Below are positions 11,161 through 22,260 of a DNA stretch of 64,000 nucleotides, piece by piece. Each line of letters opens with the position of its first letter. The stretch's first letter is position 1. Position numbers and translations under genes: made by a program. The DNA comes from Sipunculus nudus (taxonomy: Eukaryota; Annelida; Sipuncula; Golfingiida; Sipunculidae). The notes beneath the pieces were generated by a model. The model ran no database searches, was not told the origin of the DNA, and saw only the letters and a list, made by a program, of their open reading frames with translations. The stretch covers positions 77,014,659 to 77,078,658 of the forward strand of contig CM049313.1 of assembly GCA_026874595.1 (NCBI GenBank). Reading direction: 5' to 3'.

Positions 11161-12700
11161 TGACCCATGGGTCATGACGCTCAGCTGATTTGAAAAAAGT
11201 GAGATTGAAAAAGTCAGCAGTTTGGATGATTGCAATTATAATATATAGAGTAAATGTCATCTGGCAACAGATGATAACCAAAGATTGAGTGTGCAGGTAA
11301 AGGAAAGGATTTAAACAGGCCCTTTTAGTCACTGGTTTGAATGAATTTAAATGAATTTGAATGCATTGCATGTGCAAATGATATGCTTGTTTTAACAGAT
11401 GACCACATCTTTAAAGGTCTCAAAACTAGAGAAAAAAAGACTGTAAAAAAAAATATATAGGTGGCACCACCAGTCTGCAGGAACTGAAGAAACACTCCAT
11501 GATCAATATTCATGCAAAGAATCATGGTGTTCAATGCATTAGTTGTTCAGATACTTGAGCTTCTGCGTAAAATTCTCCATTATTCTGTGTGGTACTTCGG
11601 AGCCCTATAGCTCAAAGGATATAGGTCACAGTGACCCAATTTCAGATTTTCACGGAGACTTTTCATGGACCTGCCTGCATGTCATGAAAAAAGATTCTGG
11701 GGCCGGTCCTTATTATTTGACAGATGATCACATCTTCAAAGGTCTCAAAAATAGAGAAAAAAATTCGTAAAAAATAAAAAATATATACAGGTATAGCAAC
11801 CAGTCTGCAGGAACGGATGAAACAATCCATGATCAATATCCATGCAAAGAATCATGGTGATCAATACATTATTTATTCAGATTCATGAGCTTTTGTGTAA
11901 AATTTTCCTTTATTCTGTGGGGTACTTCAGAGCCCTATAGCTCTAAAGGGGCGTTCACACCTATCCGTTCTTTCCTTCCACACCCATTGTCCGTCAAATT
12001 CGAGTGCAGTTAAAATTACATAGATATCGTCCGCTTCCGTCAAGAATCACCCCCAGACCGATTCACGACAGAAGCGGACGATAGCTATGTAATTTTAACT
12101 GCACTCGAATTTGATGGACGACAGATGACGGGAGCGGACGACGGGTGCGGAAGGAAAGAACAAATTAAGGTATAGGTCTCAGTGACCTAATTTCAGATAT
12201 TCATTGACCTGCCTGCATGTCATGAAAAAAGATTCTAAGGCCAGTCCTTACGAATTGTGCTCTGTTAACAGATGACCACATCTTTAAAGGTCTCAAAAAT
12301 AGAGAAAAAAGTTGGTAAAAAAATTAAAAAAATACAGAATAAAAAAATACAGGTGGCGCCATCAGTCTGCAGGAACTGATGAAACACCCCATGATCAATA
12401 TCCATGTAAAGAATTATGGTGATCAATGCATTAGTTGTTCAGATACTTGAGCCTTTGTGTAAAATTTTCCATTATTCTGGGGGGTACTTCGGAGCCCCAC
12501 AGCTCAGAGGATATGGGTCACAGTGACCTGATTTCAGGTTTCCAAGGAGATTTTTATGGACCTTCCTGGATATTAAGTAAGACGATTCCAGGTCCTGCAG
12601 TTACAATTTGTGCCCTGTTAATGGACAGACAGACAGACAGACGCCGGACAAAGAGTGATTGCTATAGCTCAAATGACTTTCAGTCAGCTGAGCTAAAAAC
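11160..12700. repeat. Further ~165-bp-family repeat copies with simple GACA tail
   Basis: Blocks with GGGGTACTTCGGAGCCC, CATGATCAATATCCATG and CAGGTGGCGCCA-like words recur at about 11460-11600, 11790-11950 and 12340-12500. They end in GGACAGACAGACAGACAGAC (near 12624) and a TCAGTCAGCTGAGCTAA block. The family is the same as in the inverted arms at 1-4840. A MITE interrupts one unit. Confidence 0.75.
11948..12167. mobile_element. Palindromic MITE
   Basis: The two halves are near-perfect reverse complements. The left half holds GTTCTTTCCTTCCACACCC, AAATTCGAGTGCAGTTAAAA and TATCGTCCGCTTC. The right half has the same words reversed, ending GGGTGCGGAAGGAAAGAAC. The left end has about 20 extra bases (GGGGCGTTCACACC...) with no right counterpart, so the right tip is probably lost. 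TAA occurs on both sides (about 11945 and 12168), compatible with a Harbinger-type 3-bp target duplication, but with a truncated tip this is only suggestive. Confidence 0.75.
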
Positions 12701-12728
12701 ACTTCAAGCTTCATCTACAGCAATTTGA

Positions 12729-13166
12729 TAAACAACCACAAATGCTGAATTCAAGTTCCTGACGGTGCGTCATTATCCTTGATTAAGCTTGGTTATAAGG
12801 AAATATAAAATTAAGTGTCATTAACTGGCAACACTAACAATATGACAGGGTTTTATACTTTGAGCTCTGTTTTTGTGATACGTGTGTCAGTTGTATTCTT
12901 TAAAGTGAAAACAGTTCCATGTACTTCACCAGTGACCCATGGCTTACAAAATTTAGTTAAATTTGGAATGGGACAGAAAAAGACCTGCTTTCCCACAACA
13001 GCTTACAGGAAGTTGGACCTAATTTCAGGCATCAGAATAGGCATTGCCTATCTATCTCCTAATGAAAGGTTTGTAACCCTTGTAGTAATGAAACATGTAC
13101 TTAACAAGTGGTCCCGAGGCTTACACTATTCACTTCTCAGAATCTATCATTCTGAACACCTTCTTC
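12729..13166. other. Spacer downstream of the recombinase-like gene
   Basis: A plus-strand frame at 12815-13183 has no recognisable motif and overlaps the 3' end of the minus-strand gene. I treat it as chance. This stretch probably holds the 3' untranslated region of that gene. Confidence 0.4.
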
Positions 13167-16100
13167 TTAAGTGTGTCCTTTGATCTTACTTAGACTCTCT
13201 TTCTGAACTTTAATAATATCCTGTGGCTTTGGACGTTTTCCTTTTTCAAAAAATCTTTTGAAACGTAATTTTATTTCCTCCTCTTCTTCTGAAGACCACT
13301 TTTGACGTGTGGCTGCTGAGTTTTTGGTACCAGGACTCTTTTTCTGCTTTTTCCTGCAGACTACCTCAGCCTTCTCTTCCTCCAAGAAGAAGTTTTCTGA
13401 ATATTCTAACACCTCACTTAAAGCAGTTTCAGCAGCCGTTTCTGAGTTTTCGCTCCTCGTCGGAGGTGGAGAGCCTTCATCAAGGTCCTCAGAAAGGGCA
13501 AGATCTGCAAAGTAAACAGAACTAAACAATTTTAAAAAAATTGTTTTCATAGATATGCTGAGTGACTAACAAACAGAACTGAAAGCATAAAGAATTACAG
13601 TACTTAACAGATCATTTAAATTCAATCCTTTTCAGATCAGCCACATCTCATAAGTTTGCCAGGTACAGATACATGCAGAGTTGGCAGGTAAATACCAGTG
13701 GTAAATACCGGCATGGAAAATACCCCAAACCAGCAAATAAATGGACATTAAGTGGCAAATGTGAATAAAAATATCATTATCAAATATATAAAAATATTAT
13801 GTTTTCACTGATTTCTAGAAAATTACTGGTAACAACTAAAATCATAGGTCTTGGACTGTAAGTAATGTTACAGTGATATCCTAAATAGTGCTATTACCAA
13901 CAGATGGCCTAAATTAGAAAAAAAATGTATAATTCATCATCTATAACTGAAATATTTCATAAGTTTATACAGTTTTCTGATAAAAAAAACCTTATTCCAT
14001 TACATAGTGCTCCATTTAATCAGTGATTTTATATAGAAATTGATAATGAATAGCTTATCAAGATCATTTTAGATAATCAGTAAATAAGGGTGGTTCAGCA
14101 AGTCTGTTATAACAGAGTCCCTTGCCTTTGCATCAGTCTCAGTTAAATTCTTTTGCAAATCTGAATTATCCTAACCAGGAGTAATTGTAGATAATAAATA
14201 TAATGACTTAAAATAGTAACTACACACCTAACATGCAATGCTTTTAAGATATAATCCTTAGAAGAATTTTGACCTCGAGTTTAACCCCAGTAATCAGTGC
14301 CATGACCTACATGTGTACCAAAATTGATTAGATAGAAACCAGCCACTGCTGAGAAAAACTACTGACAGATGGTTGAACTATAGCTACGAATTGACACAAC
14401 ATTATGGCATCAGTTCGTGAGCCATAAAATTAAAATGGTATATATATGTCCCTACCCTGAAGCTCAATATCTTTGAGCTGCTTGTTTGCAAATCTCATCA
14501 CTTGTCCATGGTCCTGCAGAAGAAGAATTTTTGCGATCTGGACCCTCTCCAATACAGTACTTGTGGACCTATAGTGTATTTTATGCACATCAAGACTATG
14601 GCCAAGGTGGTTGGTAACCCATTCCATTTCGTGTTGCTTGAGATCTAGTTCCTGTTCGTGGGAATAAAATATAATTAACAAAAAATTGGACTGACTTAAT
14701 AAGTACATTTTTGTAACTTGATTCAAGCTTGGGACTAGCATAATTTTGAGTACTTGACACATTTAACCAAGTCAGGCGCGGATCCAGGATTTTTTTGCAG
14801 CAGGAGGTCAACTGGTCATTATAACGAGAAGTTTACCTGAATTGCATAAAACTTGTCTTAAAAAAAATCGTTGCCTGAGAGCAGGGGAAGGGGGTCTCTG
14901 CAGAGGGGGGTCAACGGGTCTTTATTACGAGAAATTTGCTAAATAAAAAGATAGTTGGCTAAGAGGGGTCTGGACCCCCCCCCCCCCCCCCCCCCCGGGA
15001 TCGGCGCCTGCAAGTACGTTACCCGCCACTCAAGTACTTGAAAATATGAAGAACTTTTCAAGTACTAGTCCAGGGCAGGCATTTAACAAAATAAAACTTA
15101 AATATAAAGCCACACATATACTTAACATGAACATAGCATGAGGAGACCAATTGTTGATACCATACATCAGGGATGGGCAAAAACAAGTTTTTAAGCATAA
15201 GCATAAGCCCAGCGTGTTTTTCTGGGTAAACACGGGTTTTATGGGCAATATAGTCTCAGATAGCAACTGAGTGAATGGACTACTGCTTGACCAGCTGGGG
15301 TAATATGGCACCTGGTCTTTATGAAAATTAGCTTTAAAACTTATGTGACTTTACAGCTTTATTAAATCTGTCTATTATATAACTGATATAGCAGTTATAA
15401 TGATAACTAAAAGTCTTTTCAATGGAGTTTAAACCTACCATACTTTGTATCTCCCATCATTTCAATCTTTATTTCTATCATTCGTGTTACTTAATGGTTT
15501 TGAAATAATATTCTTTGCACCAGTAAAGTGCATGGATTACTATTTACTAATTTGTTATATTCTAAATATATCCTGGGCATGTGAGAGATCTTTAGTTTTG
15601 CCTTTTCATTCATAGTTTGAACTCTGAATGCCAATATGAAGTTGTATGGTGCAAGTCACTTGCAATGTGCTTGCTACAAGACATCACCAGAGCTGGTGTC
15701 ATACACATCCAATATTCTCTGCATGCTAGCCAGTTCTGCTTACTAATTTTGGCTACAAACAAAACAAGATAGGCTTGGAGTAGAATGAGCTGCAAAGCTT
15801 GTGATCTGCTATCGGGCCTTTTGTGGACATTCAGAACTAGACTGGTTGTAGTTTGTACAAACAGTTTGTACAAAATGTACATAATGCATTGATGCATGAC
15901 ACTGTAATTCTTGTTCGTGTGCAACTTTCTTAATATCTAGATGTCGCTCATCTATTAGTAAGAAAATTAGTTATTTCATGGACATTCACTGTAGTTTTCC
16001 TCTTTATTTGATTGTATGCATTTCATGCAGTTATCGTAAGATGAAGAAGGATGCTTCTAGAAAAGTCCATACCATATTGCCCATAAAACCCGCATGAGGG

Positions 16101-19100
16101 TTTAAAGGCTTATTGCCCACCTGGGGAATAAGTGGTATTACCTGCGTATTACCCGCGCAACCCTGCCATACATAATCTGGATTTTATTTATGTAACAAGG
16201 TATGAATACATGCATGTGACATAGATGATAGTATTACTCCTAGTAATATATATTTATTGTTAAAGATCAAATAATTCTGCCAACAATCATTAAAGTAAAC
16301 TTAGAATCATTTTTGTGCAACATTGTGAAAGCTGAAACAACAGTTTTGCTGATAAAGACTACTGCAGTCCTCAGTTTGAAATAGGCTTACTAATGGCCAT
16401 AAGACCACCGTAAGCTTTTCATGACTCTAACAAAATCAACAAACTCAATCTATTTTTATATGATTGAAAGAACCAGGTCACATTTTCACTAAAAAGTACT
16501 CATACAGTATCTGAATTGTACTTGATATATCATGAAGTACAGACCCCATGTACTGGACCCCAGCCTGAACTGACTTTATTTATAACATAATCATGCAACA
16601 CTTCAATTGTGTGTCCCTAACCTGTGTAATTGTGGCCATATACTTCCGTAATCGGGTGCTAGTTATGCGCTCTGGTTTCTCCAACTGTGCATCATGGGCA
16701 GCTTTTGCCAGCGATTCGTATGCACGAACAACAGATTCACCTGGAATATGAATAACACAATGGACTTTTCAATGAATGCAACAGAAGCTTAGCATATTTA
16801 ATGCTTTACATTGGTCGTTACCCAAATACAATATAACAATTTAAAGCTTCTTGAAAGTTCAAGAGTAAGATATATACACATTCATTTTACATGACCTATT
16901 TAACATACCTATTACACATAAGCCATTTCAGGTGTATCAGTTATAATTTGATACAACATAAATACTAAACAGAGTGACAGCACTGATCCATTTCCACGAG
17001 GAAAAGGGGGGAAACCAAAGTTCACCATATTATCACCAATTTAATAAAATTCCAGATTGTCACAAAAAACAACCTAAGTTCACTCCCAAAAGGAACATCC
17101 CCACTATAATTCTGATCAAATAGACTTGTGGTTTCAGAATAAAAGACTACCACGTTAACAGATGACACACTTCACCTGACACTGATCACAGCAGCTCATA
17201 TAAGGCTCATGTAAACTCAAAAATACACAAACCTTTTTTTGCAAAAAGATAGAGGTTTTCTTGCACTCCAATGGTGTTCCGAATGTTCATGTTTGCAAGG
17301 TACTCTAGTCCTTCGAAGCAGTTTCCAGGTATTATTACAGGCACTCCTCTGCCAGTCTAGAAATAAACAGGAATTGTTAAGTAGAAATGAAACACTTCAA
17401 TTTTATAATGAAAACCTTCAGATATTTTTGGTTTTACACTTATTCTTAAAAGATCACAATTTATTATCAAAAACCAATAAAAAAGGTAGAGTGACTGTGC
17501 TGGTCTTTTTTAATAAATAAAACAGAAAAAAAGGGAAATTTGTGGTAGTTTTACAATATAACTATGGTGATGCACATTATATTCATTTAATCAAAATTGG
17601 TGTTTTAATTTTTCTGAGACATTTTCTAAACAGACAAGGGAAAACATGATCCAAACATGAAAGAAAATAATGTAGGTTGTTGTGCTAATTTTTGGGAAGA
17701 GTGAATCTCTGGTAAAGATGTTAATGAAACTCTTAGTAGATAAACACCAGATATCATCATGCTGGGTTGCTATGATGACCACTTGACCAAAAACATGCAC
17801 ACAGCTTCTGTAATGTCATGATTATGTCATCAACAAAAATCTTAGTATTTGGTCAAATGGGGCGGGCTGAAGTGAAATAACCAGTTCCCCTTTAGGAACA
17901 GAGACCATAACAGAACTGCCCATAAATATCTGTTAAGGTATGGCAATTGTCAATGGCACATGATCATTCAAAACTTGTATTGAAATGAATATTATATACT
18001 GATTTATAACAAATCATTTTCAAAGATGTGATGCTGTATGCAAGTGAATGCCTAATGACAATCAATATAAGAAACTTCAGTGTACCTTTCCTCGAACCTC
18101 CAACACCGCTTGTGTTTGCAACAGCTGTCTCTCAAAGCTTGTCATTGTTCCAATAACTTGACTGTTTTCATCATCACCTGACCTTCTGGACTTGTAGTCT
18201 TGCAATCTGTTCAAAAACAAATATTAGCAGAACATAAACTTCTGAGGTAATAGGCATAATTAAAATCACTTCATGTTTAAAAGAGCAAAATCTATACATC
18301 TTTCATCATGGTACAACACAATTTATACCAGTAACAAAAATATCTTAATTTCTATCATAAATTAGGTAAACTGTGTAGGAGTGTAAGATATATGAAGGGC
18401 AATGCAATTATTTTTGTTTGGGGGGGGGGGGGGAGAGAAAGGGGCAATTCGTTCTTGTTAAATTAATGTTACTGACAAGTCTTATAATCAAAATGCCCCA
18501 TGAGGCTTGCCAGTATTAAAATATATGCTAGCCTTCCACATCCTAAAAATAGAAAAATTTCTGGTAGAAGTGATGCCATATATGTTAGGTGACCCTCAAC
18601 TTATTTTGATAATTTTTTTTGTCAGTTTACAAATTAAAAAATTTAAATCATCCAAAATGACAAAACAATATTATTTAGCACAGAAAAACTTGCACTGATT
18701 TATACACTAATTTCCAAACTTTTATGTATACCTTAAATGCATGCATCACATCACACAGACAATCCTGAAAAAAACTGAAAGACCATCAACACACACCTTA
18801 TTGCTTCTATTTCACCCGTCCTTCTTCGGTTATACATCACAAGCTTTGCTGTGTGTAACTCAGCAACTCTCAGATAGTTTTTGTAGCTGACCTCATCATA
18901 GTCAAGTTCAGCAATATGGGAATTCAGATGACTGTTGAGTCTTTCAATATCATTTGGCAGCGGCAGTGGCTTTTCTTTATTGAAATGGCGCTCCTGAAGC
19001 AAGGTTTTTGCCAGCTTTGTGACTCTTGTGCCCCATCTGATATTCATAAGTTCCATCAGGTCATCACAATCAGCTCTTGCTTGCTTTTGTTTTTTCTCAA

Positions 19101-22100
19101 TGGCTATAGCCTTCTTGGCACTTATCATGCGTTTCAGGTCAAAGCCCAACTTGACTGCATTGCTTGGACTACTCAACTCATCTTCGTCCGACATTTCAGC
19201 ATTTGCTGCCATGAGAGTTGCCCTCACAATTGCATCAAAATGTTCTGGTTTCAAGTAGTGATACATAAAATTCTTATCGTCTTCTAAGGATTTGATCTTG
19301 CGGAGATTGATGAGAAGCCTAGCTGACAATCTCATGACTTGTGCGGTATACTTCCCCCGTTTCAGTCTGTTACCAATGTTTTTTTCCATCCACTGATTCC
19401 CAAGTCTTACTTTCAGGGAATCAGACTTGGAGACACTGCTGATCTCATCATTGTTCATTTTAGCAAACACTTCCTTTTGTAGCTTTTCACTTGCAACCTC
19501 TTTTATTCTTTTACACAGTATATCAGACTGTGTAATGAGTGATGATGTTGTCTGAATATGGCTTGGTTTAGCTGCACAAGATCGTTGATGCTTCCATAAA
19601 AGTTTTTTTGAAACCCAACTGAAGCATGCAGGACAAGGTCCAAATTCTGAAACATCAAAACTTCCAGCTGGACGCCGATACAATATAATTTCTCCTTTAC
19701 CTTTTTGAAGTGTTGCTACGTTGCTTCGATGATTAAATTTCTCTCTCAAAAGTGCTATGAGCCTTTTTCTCTCAGAAGTGTTTTTTTCTTCCTGGATTTT
19801 CTGTACTTCTTTTGAATGCCTGTGTTTCCTTGTAATGTGTTGTGCAAAATTGGAAACCTTCTTGGTGCACAAATCACAGAACTGGTAGCAATTGTATACT
19901 CTATCACGTTTCTTTTTTTACCCATCTTTCGTAGTGTCAGATCGCTGTATCTTTTTAATGTAAATGGATGAGTGTTTTACATCGCGAATGATTCGGTCTC
20001 CATCTAATTCAGAATCTTCTGATTCTGAATCTGAATTACATTTTTCCTTCCTCCAAGCTTTGAAAATCGGTATTACATCACTCATGTCACTCCCCGACTC
20101 ACTTGAATCAGATACAGCTTCAGTATCTGAGATTTCTTTGGCTAAGAGACCATTTGCTTTTACTGAATGAGCTCTTTCAGCTAAGCTGTCCTTTTCCTGT
20201 TTGTCCTTTACTGGGTGGTATGAATCACCATCACTACAACTGCCGTCTTGTCCACCTTCTGAATTCTCAAAAATTATCTCAGTATCTCTTTGATTTTCTT
20301 TCCCTTTGACCTGAGAATTTGTCTGCTTTCCATTTCTGCCCAAATTATCACAATCAGAAATTCTCTGCCTTTTTGTTGTCAAGACCCTTGTGGTCCTGGT
20401 TCGTTTTCGACTTCTGTCAATAACAGGATCTACGTCATGACCATTTGAACTACTGTCGTCACTGTTATCATTTGTTGGACTGTACAGGCTCCCTTCGCTA
20501 TCTCTAGATTCAGTTTCATCAGACACACTCACTGATTGGTTTGCACACAGCTGGTTCTCAGTCTGATGTATTGTGTAGGGACTCACAGGTATTTGGATCT
20601 CAGGTAGAGGACTCAGTGCATGACTCTCAGGTTGAGGATTCCTGTACAGACTTACAGGTAACAGACTCTTAGACTGAGGATTAGTGGACTGACCCTCGAG
20701 TGAAAAACTCACAGGTTGAAGGCGTGTGGAAAGTGAACTTTCTGACAGCTGACTCCCGGATAATGGTCTCTCCTCATGCTGATACCCCGATGGCTGACTC
20801 ACAGATGTCAGACTTGCGGGTAAACTGGAAGTTCCAGTCTCTGATAACTCACTCTCCAATTGCTGATTCTTGGACTGATGTGTGGATAGCTCGTCCCTGG
20901 AATCTACGTCATGACCATTTGAACTACTGTCGTCACTGTTATCATTTGTTGGACTGTACAGGCTCCCTTCGCGATCTCTAGATTCAGTTACATCAGACAC
21001 ACTCACTGATTGGTTTGCACACAGCTGGTTCTCAGTCTGATGTATTATGGAGGGACTCACAGGTATTTGGATCTCAGGTAGAGGACTCAGTGCATGACTC
21101 TCAGGTTGAGGATTCCTGTACAGACTTACAGGTAACAGACTCTTAGACTGAGGATTAGTGGACTGACCCTCGAGTGAAAAACTCACAGGTTGAAGGCATG
21201 TGGAAAATGGACTTTCTGACAGCTGACTCCCGGATAATGGTCTCTCATCATGTTGAATCCCTGATAGCTGACTCACAGATGTCACACTTCCGGGTAAACT
21301 GGAAGTTCCAGTCTCTGATAACTTGCTCTCCACTTGCTGATTCTTGGACTGATGTGTGGATAGCTCATCCCTTGGTTGACTCTGTTCAAGCTGGGCTGTA
21401 AACATTGAAATGAAATCTTTTTATCCATCTTTTCCAGGTTACGGGGTCACATACACAAAATAAATAAATAGAAATAAGTTCTTTTTTGTTCAAATAAAAA
21501 TACATAGCATTATATAGAAATAAAAAATCAAATACAGGACACCAATTACAAGACCCACCAAATTTAAGTTCTGATCTATTTAACATGTTACCATCATTTC
21601 TACAAGCGGTCAATCTGAGCAGTCATAAATCTATAGAAATTTGTTGCAGCACAAGAACATCAATTATTCAAATCTGCTGAAAGCAGCAAACATTCCAGGC
21701 AAAACACCTTTGTTAACAACACTAAATATGTGTAACAAGTCCAATCTAGTTAGGTGGTCACACAACACACAGACTTCTCTGGATGACTTATCCCTTTATC
21801 TAAATGGCATTAGACCAAATACAGCAAATCTGTGATCCAAATACAAATGCTGGCTCTCAACCTCAAATAGAAATACTAAATTTGGTAATATTTAAATTAA
21901 GATACAAAAACAAAAAGGTATCTCACCAGTTCTCTACAATACATCTATACACAATACACTCCCTATCTATACACAATGCATTGTGAACCTGAGTGACACA
22001 GGAGCACATAATCCACAAAATTTAAAAAAGAAAGAGTCAATGACGACCAAGCTCTGACAACCACAGAAATAGGTACACAAGGTAACATACATCTGAAAGC

Positions 22101-22260
22101 TGTGCTGCAAGATATACTTACTTAGAATCCATTCAAAGTCATCCAAGAATGCCTTCAGAGAATTGGGTTTTTTCCTCAGCATGACTGAAACAAGATAATC
22201 AACATGGTAATTACCACCTCCAGCATTATTCCCACTAAAGTAGAAGTGTTGTCTGGACAT
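13167..22260 (-). CDS. Crypton-like tyrosine-recombinase gene, seven coding exons
   Basis: Minus-strand exons, read in order: 22260-22122, 21395-18797, 18206-18086, 17356-17233, 16740-16622, 14651-14456, 13504-13167. Every junction has GT-AG borders and the phases agree. Exon 2 encodes a long Ser/Gln/Asp-rich region, then two zinc fingers (CDLC..H..H near 19860; CPAC..H..C near 19630) and YNRRRTGE at its end. Later exons give LEVRGK, TGRGVPVIIP, STRLRKYMATITQ and NHLGHSLDVHKIHYR. Together these resemble the tyrosine-recombinase layout (Arg, Arg in the LRK block, GH, final Tyr), with Thr where the HxxR histidine would be. The last exon has a Myb/SANT-like RQKWSSEEEEEI segment. Oddities: an in-frame TAA at 19918-19920 just before the first finger, and an early stop at 13167 that a one-base shift would extend. 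It may be a host gene derived from a Crypton, or a recently broken copy. Confidence 0.75.
14773..15010. mobile_element. hAT-type MITE in an intron
   Basis: The ends are CAGGCGCGGATCC and, reversed, CAGGCGCCGATCC. CAAGT occurs immediately outside on both sides. The interior contains a 22-C run (14975-14996). The CAGGxGCGGATCC tip is typical of hAT-related MITEs. A full 8-bp target duplication is not seen. Confidence 0.7.
15168..16165. mobile_element. Non-autonomous hAT element with 8-bp target duplication
   Basis: The left end is CAGGGATGGGCAA. The right end is GCGCAACCCTG, so the reversed tips are CAGGGATGGGC and CAGGGTTGCGC. The 8-bp word CCATACAT lies directly outside both ends (15160-15167 and 16166-16173). 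Subterminal blocks with CGGGTTTTATGGGCAATAT occur in inverted orientation near both ends. It has no transposase frame and lies in the intron between the STRLRKY and GHSLDVH exons. Confidence 0.88.
19918..19920 (-). other. In-frame TAA in the main exon
   Basis: The reading frame is the same on both sides (SDTTKDG, stop, KKRDRVYNCYQ), so a single substitution or a sequencing error next to the seven-A run would explain it. No intron with matching phase removes it: the GGTAAAA donor would leave the downstream frame wrong. Confidence 0.85.
20425..21372 (-). repeat. 474-bp tandem duplication inside the coding exon
   Basis: Two adjacent copies of a 474-bp unit, a multiple of three, each encoding 158 residues that begin with DELSTHQSKNQQ and end near SSSNGHDVD. 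Copies differ at only a few residues, so the duplication is recent. It lengthens the disordered N-terminal region without breaking the frame. Confidence 0.93.

Noticed and set aside
12815-13183. Plus-strand protein of 122 codons
   Set aside because: No motif. It overlaps the 3' end of a well-supported minus-strand gene.
19918-19960. Tiny intron removing the TAA at 19918
   Set aside because: The available GT and AG would leave the downstream zinc-finger frame shifted, and the intron would be under 50 bp.
21386-21613. ATG at 21405 as start of the recombinase-like gene
   Set aside because: That ATG is followed at once by an acceptor (TTTACAG), and the phase fits the upstream exon ending at 22122, so it is intronic.
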